This document shows, piece by piece, positions 34,101-45,446 of a DNA stretch of 64,000 nucleotides (positions are counted from its first letter, which is position 1; every line of letters starts with the position of its first letter). Where the stretch lies: contig JASKMD010000030.1 of assembly GCA_030144725.1 (NCBI GenBank), positions 2,825,896 to 2,889,895 on the forward strand. The letters run 5' to 3'. The notes below the pieces were generated by a model that saw only the letters and a program-made list of their open reading frames with translations, made no database searches and had not been told where the DNA came from. The DNA is from Haematococcus lacustris (taxonomy: Eukaryota; Chlorophyta; Chlorophyceae; Chlamydomonadales; Haematococcaceae). A program made the position numbers and the translations under genes.

Positions 34101-35158
34101 CAGCTGTCACTGTCATCATTTCATGGCAATCGACATTTCACCCTTCCTTGGTCAACATACAAAAGGTATACCTTGCTCAGGGGTGAGCTGCAGCTTATCA
34201 ACTGGTGTGCCACACATGCGTGTCACTTCCCACCCCGCTGCCCCGCAGGCTGGAGGTCCAGGACAGCAGTGTGTTTGAGCCTGGCCAAGATGCCCAGGCT
34301 GGCGTGGAGCCCAAGAAGAAGGGCCGCTTCCTAGTCATGGAGCAAGCAGGGGGTCTGGCTGCCAGCGGCTCCCTGCTGCCCGCTGGCCTGCTGGGCATCC
34401 CCCTGACCAAGACCACCTCAGCCATCAACCTCACCGACTCCGGCCTGCCGCCCGGGGTGCTGTCGGCTGCCCACCGTGTGAGTGGCATGGTGCCGGGGAA
34501 CGGAGCGGCAGGACCGCTACCCAACAGCCAAGCTCTGCTCCAGCCCCAGGGCAAACCACCAGTGGCTCCCAATGTGGGGCCGGGTGCAACTGCCCAGCCA
34601 TCAGCTGCGCAGCCATCCAATGCTTTGTTGCCCCGCTTGCAAGAGCTGCTGGAACATGCGTCACAGCAGGCAGCGGCTCTGGGGAAGCTGGTGAGCGCGG
34701 TGCAAGAGGCAGAGCGGCCGGGGGCAAGGTTGCCACCTCTGCTCAGTCGCACTGTTGCTTACCGCCCGCTGTTCACTGATTTCTCGGCCACCTCGGGTAA
34801 TGGACCAAGCACACAGGCGACCAACACCAGCCCATCTAGCCCCAGCTTGCCAGAGCGCGATGATGTCGCAGCCATGTCCGCAGCCCCCGTCCCGGCCAAT
34901 GCTAGCGGCGGTGGAGCTGAGCGGGAGCGGGAACAGAGCCCCGCAACGCTCACGAACGTAACCGAAGAGGCGCACTTGCGGGCGCTGGTGGATGCGCTGC
35001 GACTGCGCCTGGCGGAAGCTGAAGCTAGTAACACGGCACTGCTCGCTCGCAACCTGCAATTGGAGGCTATCGCCGCGAACCTGCAGGCAGCGGTCATGTC
35101 CCCAGGTAGTCCTGGGGCAGCCTTAATCAATGCAGCGCTGCACGAATCTGGACAGTGA
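28198..35158 (+). CDS. STE20 (OSR1/SPAK/FRAY-like) serine/threonine kinase
   Basis: 14 exons: join(28198..28284,28353..28433,28572..28730,28836..28931,29361..29527,29910..30072,30373..30462,30826..30963,31377..31662,31983..32075,32456..32566,33039..33130,33487..33743,34249..35158), 909 aa. Kinase landmarks: GRGVSATV loop at ~22-30, VAIK Lys45, alpha-C Glu62, HRDIK at 137-141, DFG 157-159, [12 protein letters not shown] ending at 190, [20 protein letters not shown]. The substrate-loop GTPCWMAPE and downstream [22 protein letters not shown] block are typical of the OSR1/SPAK branch, which in plants includes BLUS1-like kinases. The ~500-aa tail carries two KKGRF(Q/L)V motifs, an Ala/Ser/Thr/Pro-rich linker and a C-terminal coiled coil ([20 protein letters not shown]). 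The first exon is the least certain: the in-frame ATG at 28198 was chosen, but an upstream exon is possible. The 93-nt exon at 31983 rests on phase and splice signals. Confidence 0.9.
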
Positions 35159-36555
35159 GCTTCTGTTGAAGTACGTGGTCGGAGCAATGCCAGCTTAGTT
35201 GGTGCAGCGCGCCAGTGTGTAAGTAGTTTGCTTCAATATAGATGGCTCATTGATCAAGAGCGTCTTAGATGCGACAGCTCTAGTGGCAGCACATGCCTGA
35301 CACACAGGTTAGCAGTGACCACTGTCTGTCCCAAAGCTAACTTGCTGGAGCAATCCCGGTTACACTTCTGATTCAGATTCATCTGAGTTGTGTTGCGAAT
35401 CCGTCTTCAAATTCCTTGTAACGGTGCTGCCTACATAATCAGTGTGGCCTACACATTAGCCAACAGCGGGTAGCAAGTTAAACGAGGTTGCTGCACTCTA
35501 CGGCATGACAAAGCGTTGGGCTAATGGGCTGCATCACAAATGTACGGGCATCTAGTCCCTTTCGCTCCTGTTGATCGAGACCAAGCTTGAGGTCCAGGGT
35601 GCCGAGGGTCAGGCTGGCTACAACCCAGAGGAGGGCCTGGGGCCAGGGGCAACTGAGCACCCAGGAGCACAGGACACCCTTGGCGGCACCTTCAGGCTGC
35701 TCTTGCATGACTGTACCACATGGGCCACATGGGTACCACATGGGCCGCACACCACAGCCATATTCATTGCATTGCAGAAAGTCCCAAACCCCTGAAGGGG
35801 TAGTAATGCAAAACATAATGCCTCAAAACTTACCCTGCCCAACATGTCCTTATCTCACTGCTTGCGAGCTACCTAGACTCGACCTGCTACAAGCTATGCT
35901 GCTGTGTTGCGGTAACCTGTGATGAGCAAACCCTGCATGGATTTTGTATGCAGCAGTTCACCGGAACTGTAGTTTTTTGTGCATGCTCAATGTATGCAGC
36001 GTGCAACCTGCACGTCGTGGGTTACGCCCAGTGACCTCAACAATTCCTGCATTGGGCAGCCACCTGCCTGCAATGAAGATACCACCTGCATGTGCTTGCA
36101 CCAGGTGAGTTTCCATGTGGAGGTCACGGCAGCTGTAGCAGGTGGGGTGCCCAGTGGGCTGCACACCCGATTAGAAACTATACCCTAGCAGTAAGGCATG
36201 CAATGCAGACTTCAATAGCCAGCACTGCTCAGCCGCAGCGACTGGCAAGTGCACTGCCAGTGCATGGCTGACATGTTCGCGCATGAAACCCCCCATGCAA
36301 GTTCCAAACCCCCCATGCCAAGCAGGCCCGGACCATATGTCATCATGACCAGTGTCCTGGATTCGGCCTTGTTGCTGTACGCAGCTTTTGTTGCAGTGTG
36401 GCAGCCCAGATCAATGTGACGTGGCCTACCTGCTGAGCAAGTCTTGTCTTCCTGACCAGTGTGCGCTAAAGGCAACTCAACCACCCTGCTCCTGTCAGCA
36501 GCGTTGTGTCCCTCCTCCCCCTCCCATACCCTTCCCATCTCCTGCCTCTACTGCG
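35159..36555. other. convergent intergenic region
   Basis: Lies between the 3' ends of the STE20-like kinase and the RWP-RK gene. A short direct repeat, CCACATGGGCC/GGTACCACATGGG, occurs near 35718-35755. No coding exon with family similarity was recognised. Confidence 0.5.
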
Positions 36556-39500
36556 TCAACCCTGCCCCTCATGGTGCCCCTGCTGCCCTCCCTGCTGCTG
36601 CTGCCCCTGCTGATATCCCTGCCCCTGCTGCTGCTGCCAGGCTGCCAGCTGGTGCCAGCTGAGTGGCGGCATGGAGCCCTGGATGGATTGAGAGCTCTGC
36701 TGCAGCCGCCCCTCCACCCAGCCTCTCATGCTGGTATCGCTCTGTGCCAGCGCAGTGGCAAAGTAGGGTGTGTGCAGCGCTTGAGCACCCTGCACCAGCT
36801 GAGCAAGATGGGCGCGCTGCTGAGCAATGCTGGCAGGCTGCTGTGGTGATCTCCTGTCAGCCAACTGAGTGTTCGTGCCTACTTGCTGAGTCTGTGGCAG
36901 CAACAGCTGCTGCTGCTGCTGCTGCTGCTGCCAGCTTAGGGTCCTGTGGCTGCTGCTCGCATCATCCCGGGGCTGCACCATTGGGTTGTCGCTGCTGCCC
37001 AGCCCCCTCAGTCTCTCATCTGGCCCTGCCAGCGCAGGCCCTGGGCTGGGGTAGCTGGCCTCCAGGCTGGCAGCACTGTCCATGAAGCGCAGCTGAGCCT
37101 GCACTGCCTGCCAGCCCTCACCCCTGCGTGGTGACTTGAACACAGGCTGGCAGGTCCCTGGCTCCGGCAACCGCTGTTCGTCCTTGTCTGCTGTGCCCAC
37201 CCTCCAGCTGCCTGCCTGCCGCTGTGCAAGCAGTGGCTGGCTGTGGCTGCTAGGCTGCTGGGCCTGGTCTTGTAGCGGCATGCCTGCAGCATCATGACAT
37301 GCCATGCCTGCAGCAGGGGCACTGGCTGCCCCTGGCAGCAAGCCCGACACCTGCCTGCCGGCCAGCTGTGGTAGAGGGTGCTGCTTGAAGTATGTCCCGG
37401 GAGCAGGCACTAATTGGGGCCCCAGGGGCAGGCTACTAGGCTGAGGTCGTTGAGGGTGGTCAGGCGGGGGAACTGGCAGGCTGCTGGGGTCCTCAGCCCA
37501 CTCTGCTGCAGAGTCAAACTGGGTATGGCGCAGGGACGTAGGAACCTGCCTGCTCAAGTGCAGCATGGCTGACAAGCCAGGGGTCGCGTTGCTTGCATCG
37601 GGCAGCATGAAGGTCTGGCTAGATGAGAAGTCTGGCCACCCATCATCAGCTGGAGCTGTGCAGCCATGTGCTGCCCTGCGCTCTGGCAACTGCTGGCGTG
37701 ATCTGCTCCACAGGGGTACGGTGGCATCAACGGCACTGGGGCTGGGGGCCGGGCTGGGGTGCATCATGGCACCAGCTGCAGGGAGGGCAGGGGCAGGGAT
37801 CAGGGCAGGCAGTGGGGGCGCAGAGGAGGAGGCAGGCAGCTGGTGAGTGGAGATGGCTGCTGAGGCCCTTGCTTGCTGCGCCAGGTAAGGCTGGCTGTGC
37901 ATAAGGGCGGGTACAGGCAAGATGGGGGTGGGCTGATGAGGTGAGCCAGGCTCGTCAACAGCGCCGAGTTCCAGCTTGACGCTCTCCCTGGGCAGCCTGC
38001 TGGGCGGCTGCAGCTGGTGGTTGATCGCTTCCCTGTGCCACTGCTGGTCCTGCTGCTGCGGGTGTAGGCTTAGCCAGGCTGCCTGTTCGGGCACCAGCCC
38101 TGAGGAATGCCCAGCCCAGCTGCACCCACTTCCTTGCTGCTGCTGCTGCTGCTGCTGCTGTATTTGCTGCTGCTGCTGCGATGTTTGCCACTGCTGCTGC
38201 TGCTGTATTTGCTGCTGCTGCTGCTGCTGCTGCTGCTGTGTGTGCCACTGCTGCTGCTGCTGCTGTATTTGCTGCTGGTGCTGGTGCTGCTGTGTTTGCC
38301 ACTGTTGCTGCTGCTGTATATGCTGCTGTTGCTGCTGCGTCACATTGGCCCAATAAGACGCCTGGACCATACTGTCATGGGCTGGGTCTGGCAGCAGGCT
38401 GCTGCTCATGGCCTGCAAGTCCTCCAGGCTGACCAGCTGGTAACCCTGCAAGCCAAGTGGTACCCGGGCCACAGCCGCAGGGGCGCCAGGCTCTGTCGGG
38501 CCAGCGCCTGCACAAGGTCTGCTGCTGGCAGGCTGTGGGCCATGCATTGATGAAACACGAGGCATGGCCGGCTGCAGCTGACACGTCATGTCCATCCAGC
38601 CCAGGGTCACCCTACCTGCTGCTGCAGTTGCGGGGCCACCCAAAGCACGCCCACCCCAGACACCTGCCTCTGTGAGCGCGAGGGGCGGAGGGGCAGTGGG
38701 GAACCAGTCACCAGAGTCCAGCAAGGGAGCACAGGCCGCCGCTGCCTGTGTGATGCCAGGGGCGATGCTGGCTGACCCAGAGGGCTCTCGCTGACTGGGC
38801 AGCAGCGTCGCGCTGGGCTCGGGCTCCAGGGGGGCGGTGGCAGCGTGCACGTCAGAAAGAGAGGACATGTGCATGTCAAAGCCAGAGCCCAGCAGCGCGT
38901 CTGACATCATCATGTCATCGCCATCATCAGCCAGCCGGGCCATCCAGGAGGCCAAAGCAGGGTCAGCACCAGTAGAGGTTGAGGGGGCTGTTGGGGCGGC
39001 AGGGGGAGGCGCTGGTGCTGGCAGCATGCTCACTGGCCCCCCACCCCTCCCCCCCATGGGCCAAGCAGCTGTGTCAGTGGGCACCTGAGGACTGACAGGT
39101 GTGGGGGCTGAGTCCTGGCCTGGGGAAGGTTCCGGATGCCCCAGCACCAGCAGCTGCTGCAGCAGCCCCGCCGCACTCTGCTCTTGCCCCTCCCCTTCCA
39201 CATCCCGGTGTGTTACCACCGTCGCAGCAGCAACCAAGCCAGGCCTGCTGCCGGCCCCGACTGAAGACTTGGCTAGGAGCACGCCTGACCGCTGCCGCTC
39301 TACTTCCTGGGCTGCCAGGGGCCGGCTGCCCGCACTGCCGGAACTGCCCACACTGCCCGCCACCTGGCTGTCCTGGCCAGGGCTGACCTCCCGCAAAGCC
39401 GCCACTCGGGGCACCGCTGCTGCTGCCACGCCGTTGGCAGCAGGCACTGAGGGTTTCCCATGACCCCTGGGCTGCAGCCCTGACGCAGCTGTGGCTGCAC

Positions 39501-40368
39501 TGGCTCGCACACCCAGCTCAGGCTCGCCCTCGCTGCTGGCTGCTGCCCTCTCTCCCGCTGAGTCCCTGTCCGAGTCTGCACCGGCAGAGGCTGAGGCGGT
39601 GGTGGCCAGGCCGCCCTTGTTGCGGGCTGAGGCGCGGCGCTTGTACGTGCGCATACGCAGGGCCAGCAGCTCTGGGTCTACCACACGGTTGGGGTTCTGC
39701 ATCACACGCTCGTACTCATGTGCCACCGCTTGCAGCTTCTGTTGCTGCAGGCATGCAGCACCACCATGGAAATCCAACACTCGTTAATACATCTATGTGG
39801 GTGCAGCTGGTCTACATAGGCCCAGGCACTGACCTGCTTCTCCTTTTGTCGGAAGGGGTATGATTCAAGGTTTTTCTGCAGTTGCTGCAGGCCACTCAGC
39901 TTTCTGAAAGGCCACCTCTCAATGTTGATGTCAGAGCAGACCTGCAACACACAAACCCCCATCTCTCACAGCCAGATGCCAGGCAGAGCTTCAGAACCTC
40001 AATGGCGGCCTAGTGTGCTTCCTTTCTTAGGACCAAGGTCGTGAACGCCGAATAAGAACCTATGCGCACCCGCTTCAGCGCAGTAACTGTGATGCCAAGC
40101 GCAGCAGACGCGTCTAAGCGGGACAAGTGAAAAACCTGCAAGGAGGAGCTATTCGCAGGCTGATGCTCAAGCTGCATCGCACGACAGCTGACGTGCCATA
40201 AGCTACCCGACGCAAGTCTTCAAGGGTAAGGTGCGCCGCAGGCCCTACGAATGGCGCCGACGAATTGAGGGGTGGTGTAGGGCGCCTTTCTCCCCCAGCA
40301 GTGCTGGCAGAGGTGCCAGGCACATCAGGCAGGTCCATCGCAGGATGTAATCTAACCCCATTAATCAA
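36556..40368 (-). CDS. RWP-RK domain transcription factor, Q-rich
   Basis: Model: complement(join(36556..39744,39834..39941,40070..40135,40207..40368)), 1174 aa, all phase 0. The RWP-RK domain spans exons 1-3 (residues ~46-105): LTLEDLRR|VFHLSRLDASAALGITVTALKR|VCSDINIERWPFRKL, with RWPFRK at 85-90, then the leucine/glutamine helix LSGLQQLQKNL. RWP-RK proteins are plant/algal DNA-binding factors in nitrogen responses (NLP) and gamete or sex determination (RKD, MID); no GAF or PB1 domain is visible, so it is RKD-like in layout. The rest is one 3.2-kb exon of Ala/Pro/Ser/Gln-rich sequence with CAG-encoded polyglutamine around 36898-36931 and 38137-38339. The tail is probably disordered. The first donor (CGG|GTAGCT) is weak but gives a perfect domain. 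Start: ATG 40368, or 40338 in frame. Confidence 0.88.
38137..38339. repeat. coding (CTG/CAG)n tracts
   Basis: Interrupted CTG repeats (CAG on the coding strand) inside the long exon of the RWP-RK gene, read as polyglutamine broken by Trp-His/Ile-containing spacers such as WHTQ and IQQQ. Confidence 0.9.
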
Positions 40369-42381
40369 CCATGATTGCTTGCTATCCCGTCACGTCATGT
40401 TTTACGCAGTACTCCGAGACCCAAAAGTATGAAAGACCATCTGCATGGTTCCTATATAGTATTTCCTCAAAGCCAGCGGTCGACCCCACCAGTGAGAGAG
40501 TTTACTGCGTTGTAAGGGACGTGGAGCATGCAGATATGAATAAGTTCCAGTTAGGCAGCGTGCTTGTTTTGATGTGTTGCTACATATATTCAGAAGTATG
40601 TACCATGGCGCTGTAGTTGCTCCTGCTTGTCTGTCGGTCTCTTCCGCTCCGCTCCGGCTCTCTGCTCCAGTTTTCTTTCCAGTCATGCAGCCATGCAGAC
40701 GGCTGGCCGTACTTCGCTGCTGCTTGCGAGGGTATGGCTGCAACGGGAGCATCGATAGCCGCTGCAAGCGACCGTGAAGTGACAAATTGCGCGATTTGTG
40801 CTCCAAGGTTGTAACCAGAGTGACCTTTTTGCCACCCCTGCCACTACACAGTACCAGTACCGATGTACCAGTACCGATGTCAGCATCTTGTTACCGAACA
40901 CCAGCGTTGTTGGGTTTGCACGACGAATGCTGCAGATGTTAGCTTAGATCTGTGCCTAAGGAGCGTCCGGGGCTGTATCATATTATATGATATAGACCAG
41001 GTATCATGATAATATCATTATATTTCATTATAAGCCCTGTTTCTGCATCGCAAGACGCCTGTGGGGACCCTATGGTCGTAACCGTGCGCGCTGAGGTTCG
41101 GGTGGCAGTTAGGAGGCAGTTGGCCGGCAGTACTTCTTCTGAGCAATGTATCGTGCACTGGGGTCATGGCTGACGCCAGAGCAGCTGTTTAACAATGCTG
41201 CCATCAAGCGATGTGTTCCGCAAGTTGCAAGCATGTTGCCGATTGGCTGTCCCAGTTCCAACAGTGAAGGCCAGTGAAGTTGCTGTGTGCAAGCGCTGGC
41301 CGAAAAGTAGCGCCCGGAAATCCACAGCGTGGGCAACATCAGCCAAACGGCGGGCCTGTAGACAATGTTTAGCTACTTCCGCTCTGCGGAGATTGCTGCA
41401 TAGCTAGTCCCGCTAGTGCGGCGATGTCTGGTTGACTAGCTAGTCCTGACTTGCACGACTGCAGTGCACCGAAGTTTGTCTTTTCACTTGCGATGCTTAC
41501 CACCATCATCCCCACCGCCATCCCAGTTTACGGGAGATTAGCGAGCTTGTTGTCACCAAACATGTAATTCTGCAGCCAAAACTGCAGCTACGCTTCCTAG
41601 CATAGTCTCTATGAACACAACCAATAGCCTCATCTCTATGAACACAATCAACAGAGGACACATAGGTGCACTCCTGCTCTAAGGAGAGATGCATTGCATC
41701 GGCAACAATTCATACCTGGCCACTTCTAGGCACACAGCACAATCAGTAGCAGTGGCATCACAGCCTACCAGGCATCAGTCTCAAGCTGAACGAGCTAGTT
41801 GCAATCTGTAAACACCTGGTTGAGCGGACGAATGCGCTCGAAAGTCTGCAATTACCAGGAGTCGAACTAGGGTCGCCAAGATGACTTGGGATGTATCATA
41901 ACTGTATCATGAACTGTATATGCCTAATAGTCCATATACGTGTATCATGAGATATCATGATACATGCCGCTCCCTTATACGTGTATCATGAGATATCATG
42001 ATACATGCCAGACTGTGCCTCGCTGCGATGCATTGGCCCTATTTGAGGTATTTGAAAAGAAAGGATCGTATTTCTTGCCCCCACCCGCCGCACTGGCTGG
42101 GGCTTGCTGGCTTGCTCGTACTCCGATGTCAGCCAAGCAGCTAAGGAGCAAGAAAGGACAGTAGTTCTAGACGTAAGCACGGGCAGCACTTCATTACATC
42201 TCGTCACAGCCTCTGACGGCAAATCTATACACAGCCTCGCACAGGACTCCATGACATGCAGCGGTGAGCATTTGTCCTTGAACAAGAATCGGTACCAATG
42301 GCGGACAATTAACAAAACCAGGTTACCCAGACAGTTTCTTCAAACGTTTAGTGTGTACAACCGACTACAACAACGAAGAAT
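40369..42381. other. intergenic, AT-rich repeat patches
   Basis: Upstream of the RWP-RK gene and left of the hAT element. It holds TATCATG-rich palindromic patches: one at 40975-41035, and a 34-bp unit with TATCATGAGATATCATGATA duplicated at about 41937-41969 and 41977-42010. TACCAGTACCGATGT is duplicated near 40851-40880. No gene was recognised in ~2 kb. Confidence 0.55.
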
Positions 42382-42557
42382 CAGTGATGCAGAATTACAT
42401 GTAATTTTACAAAATTACATGTAATTACACGCGTAATTCTGTAACTTTGTAACTTTGTAATTACATGGTTGTCCGCAGGGAAATCGTGTAATTACATCCA
42501 GTCGTGTAATTACGTAATTACAGACTCGCGCAGCAGGCCGCCGGCTGTCGTCCCAAC

Positions 42558-44851
42558 ATGTCGGAGGCTCCACAGCACGCTAAAAGGCGTATGGCCTCCG
42601 GGCTGAGAGGCACATCGCTTCCTCCGCCCCTATTGCCCAGTGGACTCGGAGGCTCGTCCTTGAAGAAGCACAAGACTCAGACGAAGTCGGCGTGGGTGAT
42701 AGAACAGCTAACGGCCGTCACAATACCAACAAGCGACCCCGGCGAGACTGACGGCGCTGTTAACTTCGTTCTGCGCTATATGTGCAATCACTGCCAGGAT
42801 AACTTGGCGGGCAGTAACAAGGACCGTCTCAAGAGACATCTCTTGCGATGCAGCAAGTTCCTAGCCAGCACGCAGGCAATGAACATCGCCAAGACCTTCT
42901 CTGAAATCGCGGCAGCCATTGAAGAGTACACGCAAGAAAACAAGGAGTTCGCCGAGCTGCAGCAAGACGCTGGGACCACCCCGAACAGCAAGTCGACAGC
43001 TCGCGCAGGTAACCATTACCTGTGGACCAGGATGTGTTAGGAGGGTGCAACAGGGTGCAATAGAAGGGTGCAATAGAAGGGTCCAGTACTCCACTATTAT
43101 GTTTTGTGTTTATGCATTTGACAGGAAGTGGTGTCGTGGAGGACAAAGGACGCTTTGCCAAGGACCTGGTGAAACTGATTGTAGACTGCAACCTCCCCTT
43201 CAACATCGTGGACAACCCAACGTTCAAGACTTTCTTGGCTACCTGGGTGCCTGCAATGCCTGTCCCCTCTCGTGACCAGGTACACCTCCACCCCCTCCCA
43301 AGCTCAGTTGTGAGGCCCAGCCCCACAGTCCCCTCCCACCACCACCTCCTCCCACCACCTATCAAGCCCCATCCACCCCACCACCTCCCAAGCCCCTCCC
43401 AGCCCCGCCCAACCCCACTTCCCTCAGCCCCGCCACGCCCTGCCCCACCCAGCCCCGTCCCACCCCACCTCGCCCATTGCTGCCCTGCCCTGCCCTGCCC
43501 TGCCCTGCCCTGCCTTGCCCTGCCCTGCCCTGCCCTGCCCTGCCCTGCCCTGCCCTGCCCTGCCCTGCCCTGCCCTGCCCTGCCCTGCCCTGCCCTGCCC
43601 TAAGCCGCTTAGCAGGGTCATGGGTGACTCATGTCTTGACCCCTTACTACCTACGCTTTGGTTTACGCTGCAGCTCAGCGGTCCTTTGCTGATGGCGCTT
43701 TATGCCAACGTGATGCGGGAAGTCACAAATGGCACAGCACTTGTGCCCATGTGTGCAACCCCCTTCAGCAGCATGTACAAGATGTTGCGGAGCTTGCAGC
43801 AAAACAAGCAGGCTCTCATCAACACAGTGGTCTTGCATGGGTTTGACGCCGATGAGCGTGCTAAGCGGATCAAGAGTCGTGTGCTGCCTGAGGCATGGTG
43901 GGCACTGAACAACTGCTTGGTGGAGCTGATGGTCCCCGTGGCTCAGCTGTTGACAGCCATTCAAGCGGATCATGCCAACCTTGCTGACGTGCACTACGGC
44001 CTGGCCATAGTGGATAAGTGGTTTGGTGATGCCACGAGGTGAGACACCACCACCACTACCACCACTACCTCCACCACCCCACCCCACCACCACCCGCCCT
44101 GACCCCACCCCACCCCACCCCACCCCACCCCACCCCACCCCACCCCACCCCACCCCACCCCACCCCATCCCATCCCACCACACCACACCACACCACACCA
44201 CACCCCATGTACCTCTCTTTGATCATGTTCAGGAACGTGCCCGTGGAGTTTGTGGATGAGGTGATGGAGCTCGAGCAAGTGTTCAGCAAGCGCATGGACT
44301 ACGGGCACCATGTCGCTCTCTACCTGGCTGCCGTGCTAGACCCCAGGTACCGCCACAAGCCTCACAACCTCACCGTTGAGGAGGTGTTGGCTGCAGAGGA
44401 GCTGGCTGCTAAGCTGGCAAGCGCGGATGGCAAGGGCAAGGATGCTGCTGGCAATGCAGCGCGCCTAGAGCTCCTAGACATCTGGCTGGAGCCTGACTAC
44501 GCTGTCGGCATGGGGCTCACGATGGACAGGTTTGCACCGGACCTGACAGTGGACCCAGTGGCCTGGTGGCGCAGGTATGGCAAGAAGCTGCCACACCTAC
44601 AAGTCGTGGCGCAGCGCGTGCTCAGCATCCCCGCCACCTCAGCTGCCACCGAGCGCTTGTTCAGTGCCTTCAAGTTCATCTGGAGCGACCGGCGCTCTCG
44701 CTTGTTGCTAGGGCGCATGTGGATCATGTCCTATGTGTTCTTCAACACACGGGTCATGACTCGCAAGGAGCACCACGCATCAGCTGAGGCGCAAGAGGAG
44801 TGGGAGAGCTATATGGCAGCCCAGGTAGTGCTTGATGCCCCTCAGCTGTAG
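42558..44851 (+). CDS. hAT transposase, central catalytic region apparently missing
   Basis: Model: join(42558..43008,43125..43279,43674..44038,44233..44851), 529 aa, in phase. A BED-type zinc finger has Cys76, Cys79, His94, Cys98 (CNHCQ ... RLKRHLLRC). Exon 2 has the typical pre-catalytic segment KLIVDCNLPFNIVDNPTF ending VPSRDQ. Exon 3 starts LSGPLLMALYANVMREV and has TPFSSMYKMLRSLQQNK, which corresponds to the region after the second catalytic Asp. Exon 4 carries the C-terminal hAT dimerisation block (LPHLQVVAQRVLSIPATSAA, then TERLFSAFKF). The ~150-200 aa expected between exons 2 and 3, including the first Asp (TDGW-type motif), are absent; a (CCCTG)n array fills that interval. The product may be inactive or rely on another copy. 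An intron mis-call cannot hide the missing part, as no suitable open frame exists there. Confidence 0.8.
43479..43601. repeat. (CCCTG)n pentanucleotide array
   Basis: About 24 copies inside the hAT element, in the intron between exons 2 and 3, where the catalytic core should be encoded. Confidence 0.93.
44101..44168. repeat. (ACCCC)n pentanucleotide array
   Basis: About 13 copies in the last intron of the hAT transposase gene, followed by degenerate CCACACCA units. Confidence 0.93.
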
Positions 44852-44951
44852 CAGCCCAGCCCAGCCCAGCCCAGCCCAGCCCAGCCCAGCCCAGCCCAGC
44901 CCAGCCCAGCCCAGCCCAGCCCAGCCCAGCCCAGCCCAGCCCAGCCCAGCC
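44851..44951. repeat. (GCCCA)n pentanucleotide array
   Basis: About 20 copies starting at the transposase stop codon, in the 3' UTR. Confidence 0.93.
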
Positions 44952-45098
44952 CTAGCCTAGTGTGGTGTGGTGTGATGTTGATTTGTGTCGACTTGGTGTT
45001 GTGTTGACTTGGTGTTGTGGTCACTTGGTGTTGTGGTGTGGTGTTGTGTGATAGATGACTAGTGTTGACTTGTGTAGGTGACTTGTGCCCCGTTGTAG

Positions 45099-45215
45099 AG
45101 GGTCGGTAGGACCCTGCACCGGGTCGGTAGGACCCTCCACAGGGTCAGTAGGACCCTGCACAGGGTCTGTAGGACCCTGCACAAGGTCAGTATTGGTAGG
45201 ACCCTGTAGAGGGTC
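45099..45215. repeat. ~21-bp tandem repeat
   Basis: Five to six copies of a unit like GGGTCGGTAGGACCCTGCAC within the right part of the hAT element. The unit holds a GGGTC/GACCC-type inverted repeat. Confidence 0.85.
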
Positions 45216-45446
45216 GGCATGTCCGTATATCGAGGTTCTGAGTGTCATTAGAGGTTGTCTAAAGATAACCCTCTTAAGTCTCACAATGTCGGCTGAAGAA
45301 AACGAGCCAGTGAGGAGAAAAGCTGGTTGTAATTCCCTGTAATTACATGTAATTTACATGTAATTACACGTAAATTACATGTAATTACACGGCGTAAGTA
45401 AGTAAGTAACTTTGTAACTTTGTAATGCCGCATCACTGCGAAGAAT

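Larger units (their letters stand above)
42382..45438 (+). mobile_element. hAT DNA transposon with TIRs and 8-bp TSD
   Basis: Left end CAGTGATGCAGAATTACA and right end (reverse complement) CAGTGATGCGGCATTACA match at 16 of 18 positions. The element is flanked by a perfect 8-bp duplication CGAAGAAT (42374-42381 and 45439-45446). Subterminal regions on both sides are full of TTACATGTAA-type words and the direct word GTAACTTTGTAACTTTGTAA. hAT elements make 8-bp duplications, which fits the encoded transposase. Length is 3,057 bp. The intact duplication suggests a fairly recent insertion. Confidence 0.93.

Noticed and set aside
41840..41880. tRNA-like B-box (GTTCGACTCC on the minus strand)
   Set aside because: The neighbouring bases do not form a T-stem and no A box, anticodon arm or acceptor stem could be folded, so no tRNA or SINE was called.
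43106..43603. Pro/Leu-rich frame extending hAT exon 2 through the (CCCTG)n array
   Set aside because: A good GTACAC donor follows VPSRDQ, and the extension is only the simple repeat.
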